Of a DNA stretch of 64,000 bases, positions 26,276 through 35,343 are shown piece after piece. The notes under the pieces were generated by a model. The model saw only the letters and a program-made list of their open reading frames with translations. It searched no databases and was not told the origin of the DNA. Source of the DNA: Alphaproteobacteria bacterium (GTDB taxonomy: Bacteria; Pseudomonadota; Alphaproteobacteria; UBA6615); NCBI GenBank assembly GCA_039980135.1, contig JBDXCV010000003.1, forward strand, positions 434,001-498,000. The letters are read 5' to 3'. Numbering within the stretch: position 1 is the first letter of the stretch; the number at the start of each line of letters is the position of its first letter. The translations under genes were made by a program, and so were the position numbers.

Positions 26276-26815
26276 TCAAGCGAGAGGCTCGGCGTCGAGC
26301 AGGATGCCGGCGAGCAGGCAGGGCTCCTCCGTCCGGTTCGACCAGGCATGCAGGGTGCCGCGCTGGACGCAGGTGTCCCCGGCTTTCAGGCAGACTTCTT
26401 CATCATCGAGAATCAGCCAGATTTCCCCTGAAATGACGATCAGATAATCGACCGACCGGGTCTTGTGCATACCGGGGTGTTTCTGCCCGTCGAGACGTTT
26501 TCCGGCGCCCATCTGCTCGAAATATTTTTTCATGGTGTCGAAGTTGCGCTGGGAGTCCGGCGGCACCTCGAGGGTGCGGAACACCGCGCCGCCGGCCGGG
26601 GGTTCGAGCGTGACCTTGTCGCCGACGGTGTCGGCGTTGCCGACATTGCTGTCGGGGACATTGCTCGATACCCAGACGTCGGACAGCCGGACATTCGGCT
26701 GACCCTCCGGGGTCAGCACATGGCCCAGGTCCGGGGTCATGGTTTCGTCGATCGTCACGATCGAGTTTCCATTCTCGTCATGGCCGGTAATGACCCGGCG
26801 AATATCGCGCGGCAT
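26276..26815 (-). CDS. Cupin-domain protein
   Basis: 179 residues with a single C-terminal cupin barrel: HKTRSVDYLIVISGEIWLIL, then EEVCLKAGDTCVQRGTLHAW. The motif HxxxxxDY followed later by GTLHAW is the form seen in small cupins that are encoded with ring-cleavage and FAH-family genes. The N-terminal half (DIRRVITGHDENGNSIVTID) is typical of this subfamily. A GAGGAGAACGAC ribosome site precedes the ATG. It lies 10 bp after the FAH-family gene, so the two are co-expressed. Confidence 0.87.
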   Translation of the reverse strand: MPRDIRRVITGHDENGNSIVTIDETMTPDLGHVLTPEGQPNVRLSDVWVSSNVPDSNVGNADTVGDKVTLEPPAGGAVFRTLEVPPDSQRNFDTMKKYFEQMGAGKRLDGQKHPGMHKTRSVDYLIVISGEIWLILDDEEVCLKAGDTCVQRGTLHAWSNRTEEPCLLAGILLDAEPLA

Positions 26816-26825
26816 GTCGTTCTCC

Positions 26826-27851
26826 TCAGTTCTTGTCGGGGTTCTTGCGGTCGCGCCAGTCGGCGGGTTTGACGATCCGGGTGGTCAGCACACCGAGGGA
26901 CTCCACGTCGAGTTCGATCACATCGCCGTCCTCCAGATATCGGTTATGTTCGAGCCCGCAACCGGTCGGCACCGTTCCCGAGCCGAAGACTTCGCCGGCA
27001 TGGATCGTCTGGTTGAGGCTGAGATGTTCGAGCACGCGTTCGAAACGGTGGTCCATCATCGACGAATTGCCGCGGCTCCATTCTTTGCCGTTGATCCGGG
27101 CGCACATTTCCAGATTGTAGGGGTCTGTGATCTCGTCGGCGGTGACGATACAGGGGCCGAAGACGTTGCCGGCGTCGAAATCCTTGCCGGGCCCGCCCAT
27201 GCCGGCACCGCTCCTGATCTCGACCGCCTGGATGTCGCGCGCGCTGATGTCGTTGAAGATCGTGTAGCCAAAAATATGGTCGGCCGCGCCACTGGCCGGG
27301 ATGTTCGATCCGCTGCGGCCGGTGATCATGGCCCATTCGAGCTCATAGTCCATCCGCCGCGCCTCATGAGGCCAGATTGCCACGTCCTCGGGACCTATGA
27401 CGCTCAGGTGATTGCTGTTGAGATAGACGGGTGCGGCGACCCATTCGGGAGGCACATCGAGCGCGCCGGCAGCGCGGTAGCGTTCGAGGGCCGCCTCGGG
27501 GTCGTCGGTGCGGGCCGCCAGACGGGTGTGGCGGATTTCGCGGGCGTTGCGCAGATGCTGCAGGAAACAGGCGCAGTCGCGCAGGCGACGCGGGTTGGGC
27601 AGCGGCGCTTCGAGGCGCACCGCCATGCGTTCAAGCAGTGCCTCCTCGACATCGGCCTCGCAAAGGCGTCGCGCCAGATCCAGAGACGCCGGCCCGCCGT
27701 CAATCAACGCGAGCATCGATGAGAAGACCGAGATGTCGCCGCCGGGAGACACGCGCTGCGCGGCCGCGGCGAGATCGACAATCATGTCGTCGTTGTCGAT
27801 GAAGGCCCCGACGCGGGTGGCACCGGATGTGGAATATGTCACGAGACGCAA
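26826..27851 (-). CDS. Fumarylacetoacetate hydrolase family protein
   Basis: 341 residues. The start is taken as TTG (27849-27851), preceded by an AGGGGGGAT site and giving MRLVTYSTSGATRVGAFID; no ATG fits as well. The FAH fold is shown by the C-terminal half: DYELEWAMITGR, a metal-site EWA, GYTIFNDISARDIQ, and GAGMGGPGKDFDAGNVFGP. FAH enzymes cleave C-C bonds in acylpyruvates, for example fumarylpyruvate in gentisate breakdown. With the adjacent cupin and Mo hydroxylase it suggests aromatic or heteroaromatic acid catabolism. Confidence 0.9.
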   Translation of the reverse strand: MRLVTYSTSGATRVGAFIDNDDMIVDLAAAAQRVSPGGDISVFSSMLALIDGGPASLDLARRLCEADVEEALLERMAVRLEAPLPNPRRLRDCACFLQHLRNAREIRHTRLAARTDDPEAALERYRAAGALDVPPEWVAAPVYLNSNHLSVIGPEDVAIWPHEARRMDYELEWAMITGRSGSNIPASGAADHIFGYTIFNDISARDIQAVEIRSGAGMGGPGKDFDAGNVFGPCIVTADEITDPYNLEMCARINGKEWSRGNSSMMDHRFERVLEHLSLNQTIHAGEVFGSGTVPTGCGLEHNRYLEDGDVIELDVESLGVLTTRIVKPADWRDRKNPDKN

Positions 27852-27952
27852 GGCGATCCCCCCTGAAAAAACCTGAGCCGGTTTCAAGGGTCTCGTAAAT
27901 GGAACGCGGGTACAAGCGTTGCGGGTGGTTTCGTCTCAGCAGGTGCGTCGCG

Positions 27953-28333
27953 TCAGAACTGAAGCACGGAACCCGCGGCGAGGAAGCCCACCAGCCCCAG
28001 CACATAGACGCCGACCAGGCTTGATCCAAGAAAGATGATGTTCCCGATCGTCCGCAGCGGGTGGCGGGTTCGTTCGACCGACCTGCGGGTCTTCGAACGC
28101 CGCTCGGGGCCGGCGAGAACCGAAAGAAACACGGGACGGCCGGGCACCGGTACGGTCACGCGGAGGTCGACAGGGTGCGCCTTCGCCGGCGCGGGTTCCG
28201 TGAAGGCGCTGAACGCATGGCGTTGTTCCGGCGTCAGGCTGGCGCGCAGTGCGTCCGGCAGGCGTTCCAGCAGGGGAACGGCATGATCGTGGCCGGTGTC
28301 GATGTCGGAGTTGCTGATGTCTTGAGCGGTCAT
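27953..28333 (-). CDS. Small protein with one C-terminal membrane helix, unknown function
   Basis: 126 residues, not recognised. A soluble part (LLERLPDALRASLTPEQRHA, then a VDLRVTVPVPGRPVFLSVLAG-like strand) is followed by basic residues (RSVERTRHP) and a single hydrophobic helix reading IIFLGSSLVGVYVLGLVGFL. It may be an inner-membrane anchored protein. It is divergent from the glutamate dehydrogenase gene across 202 bp. Confidence 0.65.
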   Translation of the reverse strand: MTAQDISNSDIDTGHDHAVPLLERLPDALRASLTPEQRHAFSAFTEPAPAKAHPVDLRVTVPVPGRPVFLSVLAGPERRSKTRRSVERTRHPLRTIGNIIFLGSSLVGVYVLGLVGFLAAGSVLQF

Positions 28334-28401
28334 GGTGTGCTTCGTGTTCCGGAAATGCGGCGCCTGTGGCGCAGTTTTCGTCGCACGCCATTATGAAAAG
28401 A

Positions 28402-28437
28402 CATGGTTAACGAATGCTTGCCGGTGTTAACCATGTT
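28402..28437. promoter_or_regulatory. Perfect 11-bp inverted repeat in the divergent gdh promoter region
   Basis: ACATGGTTAAC (28402-28412) and GTTAACCATGT (28427-28437) are exact reverse complements with a 14-bp spacer. The element is AT-richer than its surroundings, 99 bp upstream of the glutamate dehydrogenase start. A dimeric regulator could bind; it could also fold in RNA. Confidence 0.6.
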
Positions 28438-28535
28438 TTACCAATCGGTTCGTATGTTCGACGTGAACAAACCGCGATCGGGGCGACCGTGCCAATTCGG
28501 ACGGCCGACCGCAGGGCATAAAAGGAAATTATTCG

Positions 28536-31500
28536 ATGGCGACGCGCAGCGATACGCGGAAGAAAAATCTGGTCAGCAAGGCGGCCCAACTCGCCAGGAA
28601 ACGCCTCGGCAGCGAAGCCGGCGCGGCCTGCGCGGATTTTCTGCGCGCCTACTACGCCAATGTGCCCCCGGCCGATATCGCCGAGATGGACGCGGAAACG
28701 CTCTATGCCGCCGCGCAGTCATATCTTCAATTCGCGCAGAAGCGATTGCCGGGCGAACCGCTGATCCGCGTGTTCAATCCGCGCCAGGACGACCATGGCT
28801 GGCATGGCTCGCACACGGTGATCGAAATTGTGACGGAGGACATGCCGTTCCTTGTCGATTCCGTCACTGCCGAGCTGAATTATCAGGGCCTGACGGTACA
28901 TCTGGTGATCCACCCGATCTTCCAGGTGACACGCACGGCGGCGGGTACGATGAAGGATTGTGTCGCGCGCACAGCCGACGGGACCGGCGCCGAAAGCTTC
29001 ATGCATTTCGAAGTCAACGAGTTGACCGACCCCAAGACGCTGGCCAACCTCACCGGACGGCTTGAGCAGGTGCTGCAGGATGTCAGCGCGTCCGTCGAAG
29101 ACTGGCAATCCATGCACGGCCAGGTGGCCGGCATTCTGGCCGACCTCGAAGCCCGACCGCCGAAGATTGCCAAGGCCGAGATCGAGGAGACCCGCGCCTT
29201 CATGGAATGGATGCTCGACAATCATTTCACCTTCCTGGGTTATCGCGAATACGACCATGTGGGTACGGGCGCGAAGCAGAAACTGAAGGCGCAACCGGGA
29301 GGTCTCGGTCTGTTGCGCGATGCCGGACGGGAGATATTCGAGAACTGGGCCGACGATGCGCCGCTTCCCGAGGAGGTACGGTCGTTCATTCGCCAGCCTC
29401 ATCTGGTGATGATCACCAAGGCGAACCAGCGCGCGACGGTACATCGGCGCGTGCATATGGATGTGGTTGGCGTGAAGAAGTTCGATGAATCCGGCAAGGT
29501 GACGGGCGAACGGATGATCGTCGGCCTGTTCACGTCCGGCGCCTACAGTCTTTCCCCGTCGCGCATCCCCATATTGCGGCGGAAGATAACGACGGCGATC
29601 GAGGGTGCCGGCTTCCCGCCGTCGAGCCATGATTCCAAGGCGCTCGCCCACATCCTCGAAACCTATCCGCGCGACGAGTTGCTGCAGATCGACGATGACC
29701 TGCTACTGGAACATGCGCTGGGCATTCTGCATCTGCAGGAGCGTCAGCGCACGGCGCTGTTCGTCCGCGAGGATCCGTTCCAGCGTTACATCACCGCGCT
29801 TGTGTTTGTGCCGAGCGACCATTTCGATACCGAACTGCGCGAGAAACTCGCCAGGATTCTGGAAGATTCTTTCGACGGAAGCTGCGTCGCATTCTTCCCG
29901 GATTTCGGCACGGATTCGGTCCTCGCGCGCATCCTTTTTGTCATCAAAACGGGCGCGGACCGAATTCCGCCGTACCGGATTGAAGAGATCGAGGCGGCGT
30001 TGCGCGAGGCGACACGTTCCTGGGAAGACCGTTTGCGTGACGCGCTGGTCGAGACACGCGGCGAAGAGGTTGGCCTGGTCATGCATCAACGCTACGGGAA
30101 TGCCTTCACCGCGGCCTATCGCGACCGCTATCTTCCCGACGCGGCCGTCGGCGATATCGCTTCAATCGACGCGGCGCGGATTTCGGAGAAATTGCAACTG
30201 AACCTGTATCGTCCCGACGGCGATGAGGCTCAGACGGTGCATCTGAAACTCTATCATGCGACGCGGGCACTGCCCCTGTCCGACGTGATTCCGATGCTCG
30301 AGAATATGGGCCTCAAGGTGATCGGAGAGGAACCGTTCGAGGTTGAGTACCAGTATGGCGATGGGGCCGGCACCGTCTGGGTGCACGATTTCCAGATGGA
30401 ATCGCGGTCCGGCGCCGATATCGATCTTGCGACAGTGCGAGAATCCTTCCACGAAGGTTTTGCCCGGGTCTTCGACGGGTCGATCGCGGATGACGGCTTC
30501 AACAAGCTGATTTTGGGTGCCGGCCTGGAATGGCGTGAAATCCTGGTGCTGCGCGCCTATTGCAAGTTCCTTCTGCAGAGCCGGATCGCCTACTCCCAGA
30601 CCTATATGGAAGAGACGCTTGCCAACAATCCGGGCCTCGCGCGCGTCATCGTCGAACAGTTCATGGCGCGGTTCGATCCGGCTGTCGCCGGGACGCCGGC
30701 AAGCGCGCGCCGGGTCAAGAAATTGACCAAGGATCTGGCGGACGGACTCGACGCCGTCTCGAATCTGGACGAAGACCGGATCATCCGCCGGTTTGCCAAC
30801 GCGGTCGATGTGACCCTGCGTACCAACTTCTTCACCACAGCCGAGGATGGCGGCTTCAAACCCTACGCGTCATTCAAGATCGATAGCGCGAATGTCGATG
30901 AACTTCCCGAGCCGCGGCCGAAGAAGGAAATCTTCGTCTACAGTCCGCGCATGGAGGGTTGTCACCTGCGTGGCGGCGATGTCGCGCGCGGCGGCATCCG
31001 CTGGTCGGACCGGCGCGAGGATTTCCGCACGGAAATCCTGGGGCTGCAGAAGGCCCAGATGGTCAAGAATTCGGTGATCGTACCCGTCGGCGCCAAGGGC
31101 GGCTTCGTGTGCAAGAACCTGCCGGTGCCGACCGGTGACCCCCAGGCGGACCGCGCGGCGACACAGGAAGAGGTGATTGCCTGCTACAGCACATTGATTC
31201 GCGGTTTGCTGGATGTGACCGACAATCTGGTTGGCGGCAAACTCGTGCCGCCCGAGACCGTCGTGCGCTACGATGCGGACGACCCGTATCTGGTGGTGGC
31301 TGCGGACAAGGGCACGGCGACTTTTTCCGACATCGCCAATGGTTTGAGCCAGGAATATGGCTTCTGGCTGGGTGACGCCTTCGCGTCGGGCGGGTCGGTC
31401 GGGTACGACCACAAAAAAATGGGCATCACGGCCAAGGGCGCGTGGGAATCGGTCAAACGCCATTTCCGCGAGATCGGACATGACACCCAAGCGCAGGATT

Positions 31501-33410
31501 TCACCACGGTCGGCGTCGGCGATATGTCGGGTGATGTGTTTGGCAACGGGATGCTGCTGTCGAAGCACATCAAGCTGGTTGCCGCGTTCAACCATATGCA
31601 CATCTTCATCGATCCGAACCCGGACCCGGCAAAGAGTTTCGCCGAGCGCAAGCGCCTGTTCGCGCTCCCGCGGTCGAGCTGGACCGACTATGAGACGAAG
31701 CTGATCTCGAAGGGTGGCGGGATTTTCGAGCGTTCGGCCAAGTCGATCAAGCTCAGCGCCGAGATCAAGCGGTTGCTTGGTGTGGCGCGTGACCAGATGC
31801 CCCCGAACGAGCTGATCCGGGCGCTTCTTGTTGCCGAGATCGACCTGCTCTGGTTTGGCGGGATCGGCACCTACATCAAGGCGACAAGCGAAAGCCAGGC
31901 CGACGCGGATGACCGGTCGAACGACGCGGTGCGCGTCGATGCGAAGACCCTGCGTTGCAAGGTCATCGGTGAAGGTGCGAACCTGGGCGTGACCCAGCGG
32001 GGCCGGATCGAATATGCCCGCACCGGTGGACGAATCAACACCGACTTCATCGACAATTCGGCCGGGGTGGATTGTTCGGATCACGAGGTGAATATCAAGA
32101 TCGCGCTCGACGATGTGGTGTCGGGCGGTGACATGAACCTGAAGCAGCGCGACGCACTTCTGGTCGAGATGACGGACGAGGTCTCGGACCTGGTCCTGAA
32201 CGACAATTACCTGCAGACCCAGGCGATTTCCCAGGCGGAGCGCCGCGCTCCCGAACTCCTCGAATCCCAATGGCGGGTGATGCGTTCGCTGGAGCGGCGC
32301 GGCCTGCTGGATCGCCCGATCGAGCACCTGCCGGACGATGAACGTATGGCCGATCTCCAGGCTGACGGGCTGGGCCTGACCCGGCCTGAATATGCCGTTC
32401 TGTTCTCGCACGCCAAGATCGCGCTCTATGGTGATCTGCTGCCGACCGACGTCCCGGACGATGCCTATCTGGTCAAGGATCTGGCCCGCTATTTCCCGCG
32501 CCCCCTGCGCAAGCGTTTCGAGACGCAGGTTACGCGCCATCGTCTGCGTCGGGAAATCGTCGCGACCTATGTGACCAACTCGCTGATCAACCGGGTCGGG
32601 GCCGCGTTCGTCCATGACCTGACCGAACGGTCGGGGGCGTCCGCCGATGATGTCGCAAGAGCCTATGTCATCGCGCGGGATGTCTTCGACCTGCGTCCAT
32701 TGTGGCGCGACATCGAGGCGCTCGACCTCAAGGTGACAGCCGACACGCAGAACGAGATGGCTCATGAGCTGGAGGAGCTGGTCGAGCGGTTGACGATCTG
32801 GTTCCTGTCCCATGCCCGGCGGCCGCTCGATATCTCGGCGACGATCGAGCGCTATGCGCCCGGAATTCGCGAGCTGGCGAAGAAGCTGCCGGACATCGTG
32901 GCGGCGGAGGACCGGCAAAGCATCGACCGTCATATCGAACGGCTCACCGGCGGGGGTGTTCCCGCCGCGCTGGCGCAACGGATTGCGAGCCTGGACATCC
33001 TCGCGGCGGGTGGCGATGTTGTCCGTATCGCCCGGGATTCCGGCGTGCCCGTGCTGGATACGGGCCGGGTTTACTTCGAACTCGGCGCCCGGCTCGGGAT
33101 CGATTGGGTGCGCCACGCATCCAAGGAGATTGCGCCGGAGAGCGAGTGGGAAAAGATCGCGATCGATTCCATTGTGGATGACAGCTATCGCCATCAATCG
33201 GCACTGACCAACCGGGTCCTCGATGTCGCCGGCGGCGGCAAGCTCGGCGCGAAGGTCGCGGCCGGGGTGATCGAGACCTGGATCGGATCGCGCAACGGCG
33301 CGGTGGAACGCACCTGTCAGCTTCTGGATGACATGCGCGCCGGTGAAACCGTCGACCTGGCGATGCTTTCGGTCGCCAACGGGCAATTGCGAAATCTGCT
33401 TGCCGGGTAA
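28536..33410 (+). CDS. NAD-specific glutamate dehydrogenase, large (180 kDa) type
   Basis: 1,624 residues, matching the GDH-180 class found in many proteobacteria and actinomycetes. It catalyses oxidative deamination of glutamate to 2-oxoglutarate and ammonia with NAD, feeding amino-acid catabolism. The long N-terminal half carries ACT-like regulatory segments; the catalytic domain includes RGGIRWSDRREDFRTEILG and VPVGAKGGFVCKNLP with the active-site lysine near residue 850, followed by GVGDMSGDVFGNGML for nucleotide binding and GEGANLGVTQRGRIE. The ATG at 28536 has an AAAGGAAATTATTCG leader. It is a single gene with its own promoter region. Confidence 0.97.
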   Translation: MATRSDTRKKNLVSKAAQLARKRLGSEAGAACADFLRAYYANVPPADIAEMDAETLYAAAQSYLQFAQKRLPGEPLIRVFNPRQDDHGWHGSHTVIEIVTEDMPFLVDSVTAELNYQGLTVHLVIHPIFQVTRTAAGTMKDCVARTADGTGAESFMHFEVNELTDPKTLANLTGRLEQVLQDVSASVEDWQSMHGQVAGILADLEARPPKIAKAEIEETRAFMEWMLDNHFTFLGYREYDHVGTGAKQKLKAQPGGLGLLRDAGREIFENWADDAPLPEEVRSFIRQPHLVMITKANQRATVHRRVHMDVVGVKKFDESGKVTGERMIVGLFTSGAYSLSPSRIPILRRKITTAIEGAGFPPSSHDSKALAHILETYPRDELLQIDDDLLLEHALGILHLQERQRTALFVREDPFQRYITALVFVPSDHFDTELREKLARILEDSFDGSCVAFFPDFGTDSVLARILFVIKTGADRIPPYRIEEIEAALREATRSWEDRLRDALVETRGEEVGLVMHQRYGNAFTAAYRDRYLPDAAVGDIASIDAARISEKLQLNLYRPDGDEAQTVHLKLYHATRALPLSDVIPMLENMGLKVIGEEPFEVEYQYGDGAGTVWVHDFQMESRSGADIDLATVRESFHEGFARVFDGSIADDGFNKLILGAGLEWREILVLRAYCKFLLQSRIAYSQTYMEETLANNPGLARVIVEQFMARFDPAVAGTPASARRVKKLTKDLADGLDAVSNLDEDRIIRRFANAVDVTLRTNFFTTAEDGGFKPYASFKIDSANVDELPEPRPKKEIFVYSPRMEGCHLRGGDVARGGIRWSDRREDFRTEILGLQKAQMVKNSVIVPVGAKGGFVCKNLPVPTGDPQADRAATQEEVIACYSTLIRGLLDVTDNLVGGKLVPPETVVRYDADDPYLVVAADKGTATFSDIANGLSQEYGFWLGDAFASGGSVGYDHKKMGITAKGAWESVKRHFREIGHDTQAQDFTTVGVGDMSGDVFGNGMLLSKHIKLVAAFNHMHIFIDPNPDPAKSFAERKRLFALPRSSWTDYETKLISKGGGIFERSAKSIKLSAEIKRLLGVARDQMPPNELIRALLVAEIDLLWFGGIGTYIKATSESQADADDRSNDAVRVDAKTLRCKVIGEGANLGVTQRGRIEYARTGGRINTDFIDNSAGVDCSDHEVNIKIALDDVVSGGDMNLKQRDALLVEMTDEVSDLVLNDNYLQTQAISQAERRAPELLESQWRVMRSLERRGLLDRPIEHLPDDERMADLQADGLGLTRPEYAVLFSHAKIALYGDLLPTDVPDDAYLVKDLARYFPRPLRKRFETQVTRHRLRREIVATYVTNSLINRVGAAFVHDLTERSGASADDVARAYVIARDVFDLRPLWRDIEALDLKVTADTQNEMAHELEELVERLTIWFLSHARRPLDISATIERYAPGIRELAKKLPDIVAAEDRQSIDRHIERLTGGGVPAALAQRIASLDILAAGGDVVRIARDSGVPVLDTGRVYFELGARLGIDWVRHASKEIAPESEWEKIAIDSIVDDSYRHQSALTNRVLDVAGGGKLGAKVAAGVIETWIGSRNGAVERTCQLLDDMRAGETVDLAMLSVANGQLRNLLAG

Positions 33411-33490
33411 ACGACTGCGGGTCCATGGTCGCCCCGCGCGCCGGTCGTTGATGCGGCGCGGTGTTTGACCTCGCCTCGACCGGACACCTT

Positions 33491-34408
33491 GTGAGCCGAT
33501 ACTTCAATCCTACCGCCAGCAATCTGGCGATTGTCGCGGCGCTCGCCGCGTGCCTGTCGACGGCATTGGGCGGCTCGGGGTTTGTCGCCATGCGGTTCCT
33601 CGTGACCGAGACCGATCCGGTGACCGTTGCCTTTCTGCGCAATGTCATCGCGGCGGTCATCCTGACGGCGATTGCATTGGTGATCGTCCGGCGCTGGCCG
33701 TCGCCGCGCGATATACTGATCCTCGGTTTCATGGGGGCGATTTTCTTCGGGGTCCTGCAATTCATCTTTGCCAATGCGCTGACCTACACCACCTCGTCGC
33801 GTGGTGCGCTGGCCTATATGACCGCACCATTCCTGACACTCCTGATCGCGGCGGTGTTCGGGATCGAGCGACCGACGCGCCAGAAGTTCGCCGGAATCCT
33901 GCTGGCGACGCTGGGTATCGTCGTCGCACTCGGGCAGAGCGCGGGGGCGCCGCCGGATGCATGGATCGGCGACGGGCTTGTACTTATCGGCGCTTTGATT
34001 ACGTCGGTGTATGGCGTCTGGTCGAACCGTTGGCTCCGGCGCCATCCGCCCCTGGTCGCGGTGGTGTCGGGGGTCGTGCCTGGTTCGGCGTTTCTCTACG
34101 TGGTTGCGCTGGCGACGGATGCGCCGGCCTTCACGCCGGAACTCTCGCGCATGGGCTGGATGGCGATCGCCTATCTCGGGGTCGGTCCGGCGGCGATTTC
34201 CTATACACTCTGGCTCTGGGCGCTGCGTCACACGACACCGACACTGGTGGCTGTCGCGCTGCCGATGAACCCGCTGATGGCACTGTTCTGGGGGGCGCTG
34301 CTTCTGGGTGAGCAGATCACGCTCGCGATTCTCATCGGTTTCGCATTGGTGATCGCCGGAATCGCCGTCGCCAACTGGCCGAAGAAGTCCGGGGCTGAGC
34401 CGGTATGA
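33491..34408 (+). CDS. EamA-family (DMT) transporter 1
   Basis: 305 residues with about ten membrane helices and two EamA repeats; landmarks are GGSGFVAMRFLVTETDPVTV in helix 2 and PMNPLMALFWGALLLGEQIT in the last repeat. Drug/metabolite transporters of this type export amino acids or other metabolites. I take the GTG at 33491 as start since it leaves 14 residues ahead of the first helix; a GTG at 33461 is an alternative. It overlaps the next EamA gene by ATGA. Confidence 0.88.
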   Translation: MSRYFNPTASNLAIVAALAACLSTALGGSGFVAMRFLVTETDPVTVAFLRNVIAAVILTAIALVIVRRWPSPRDILILGFMGAIFFGVLQFIFANALTYTTSSRGALAYMTAPFLTLLIAAVFGIERPTRQKFAGILLATLGIVVALGQSAGAPPDAWIGDGLVLIGALITSVYGVWSNRWLRRHPPLVAVVSGVVPGSAFLYVVALATDAPAFTPELSRMGWMAIAYLGVGPAAISYTLWLWALRHTTPTLVAVALPMNPLMALFWGALLLGEQITLAILIGFALVIAGIAVANWPKKSGAEPV

Positions 34409-35343
34409 CCGGCGGCATGGCCCCGACCCACAGACTTGCGTTGCTGGCGGCGATCGCCGCCGTGGTCGCGCCGTTTGCGGCAGGAACCACGCTTGGGGCC
34501 ATTCGGTTCGTCGCCGCCGATATCGACCCGTTGACCATCACCATCCTGCGTTTGGGGATCGGTGCGGCGGTGCTGTTGCCCCTGGCGCTGGTCTTCGCGC
34601 GCGGCTGGCCGCGGGGTCGTGAATTCTGGATTGTCATCGGGTTTGGTGTTTTGATTTTCGGTGTCGGCCAACTTCTGGTATCCGCGTCGCTGGCATACAC
34701 CACGGCTGCACGGGGCGGCATTCTCGCCTCGACCGTGCCGTTCATGACTCTCGCGTTGGCGGCCGGCATTCGGGCCGAGCAACTTACCTGGCTCAAGGTG
34801 GCCGGGGTCGGGGTCGCGACCCTGGGTGTGGGGTTCGCACTCTGGCAGGACGCGAGTGCGATACCGGGTGGGTGGCGCGGTGATCTCCTGATGTTTGCCT
34901 CGTCACTCATGCTCTCGATCTACAACGTGGCGACACGAAGAATCATTCGCCGCTATCCGCCGTTGATATTTGTGATCTGCAACCTGCTCCCGGGCGCGGT
35001 TTTTCTCGGCATTGTCGGAACACTTACAGGGACGATCAGTGCGGCGTCGTTTGCGAATGTTGTCGCGACGCAAGACGGTATTCTGGCCGTGCTTTACATC
35101 GGGGTTGTCGGCAGTGCGTTTACCTATTTTCTCTGGCTCTGGGCGCTTCGTCACACGAGCCCGACCCGCGTGGCGATTGGCCTGACCATGAATCCGGTGG
35201 GGGCATTGGTCGCGGCGGTGATCGTTCTGGGCGAGACCGTCACCTTCGGTGTGTGGGTGGGCCTGATCTGTATTGTTGGCGGCATACTGGCGACGAACTG
35301 GCGCCTGCAGGACCGTGACGGGGATGGGGTCGATGGCGGCTGA
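34405..35343 (+). CDS. EamA-family (DMT) transporter 2
   Basis: 312 residues, ten helices, again two EamA repeats. It is clearly related to transporter 1 (both have SYT/YTT..RG at the same position and end with ALRHT(T/S)PT followed by a GE-motif helix), so the pair probably arose by tandem duplication. The genes overlap by four bases, which suggests they are made in equal amounts and could act as a heteromer. Confidence 0.9.
   Translation: MTGGMAPTHRLALLAAIAAVVAPFAAGTTLGAIRFVAADIDPLTITILRLGIGAAVLLPLALVFARGWPRGREFWIVIGFGVLIFGVGQLLVSASLAYTTAARGGILASTVPFMTLALAAGIRAEQLTWLKVAGVGVATLGVGFALWQDASAIPGGWRGDLLMFASSLMLSIYNVATRRIIRRYPPLIFVICNLLPGAVFLGIVGTLTGTISAASFANVVATQDGILAVLYIGVVGSAFTYFLWLWALRHTSPTRVAIGLTMNPVGALVAAVIVLGETVTFGVWVGLICIVGGILATNWRLQDRDGDGVDGG

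Noticed and set aside
30870-33386. An 838-codon open frame antisense to the glutamate dehydrogenase gene
   Set aside because: The sense frame carries the conserved GDH motifs. Long antisense frames are common in GC-rich genomes and this one shows no domain pattern.
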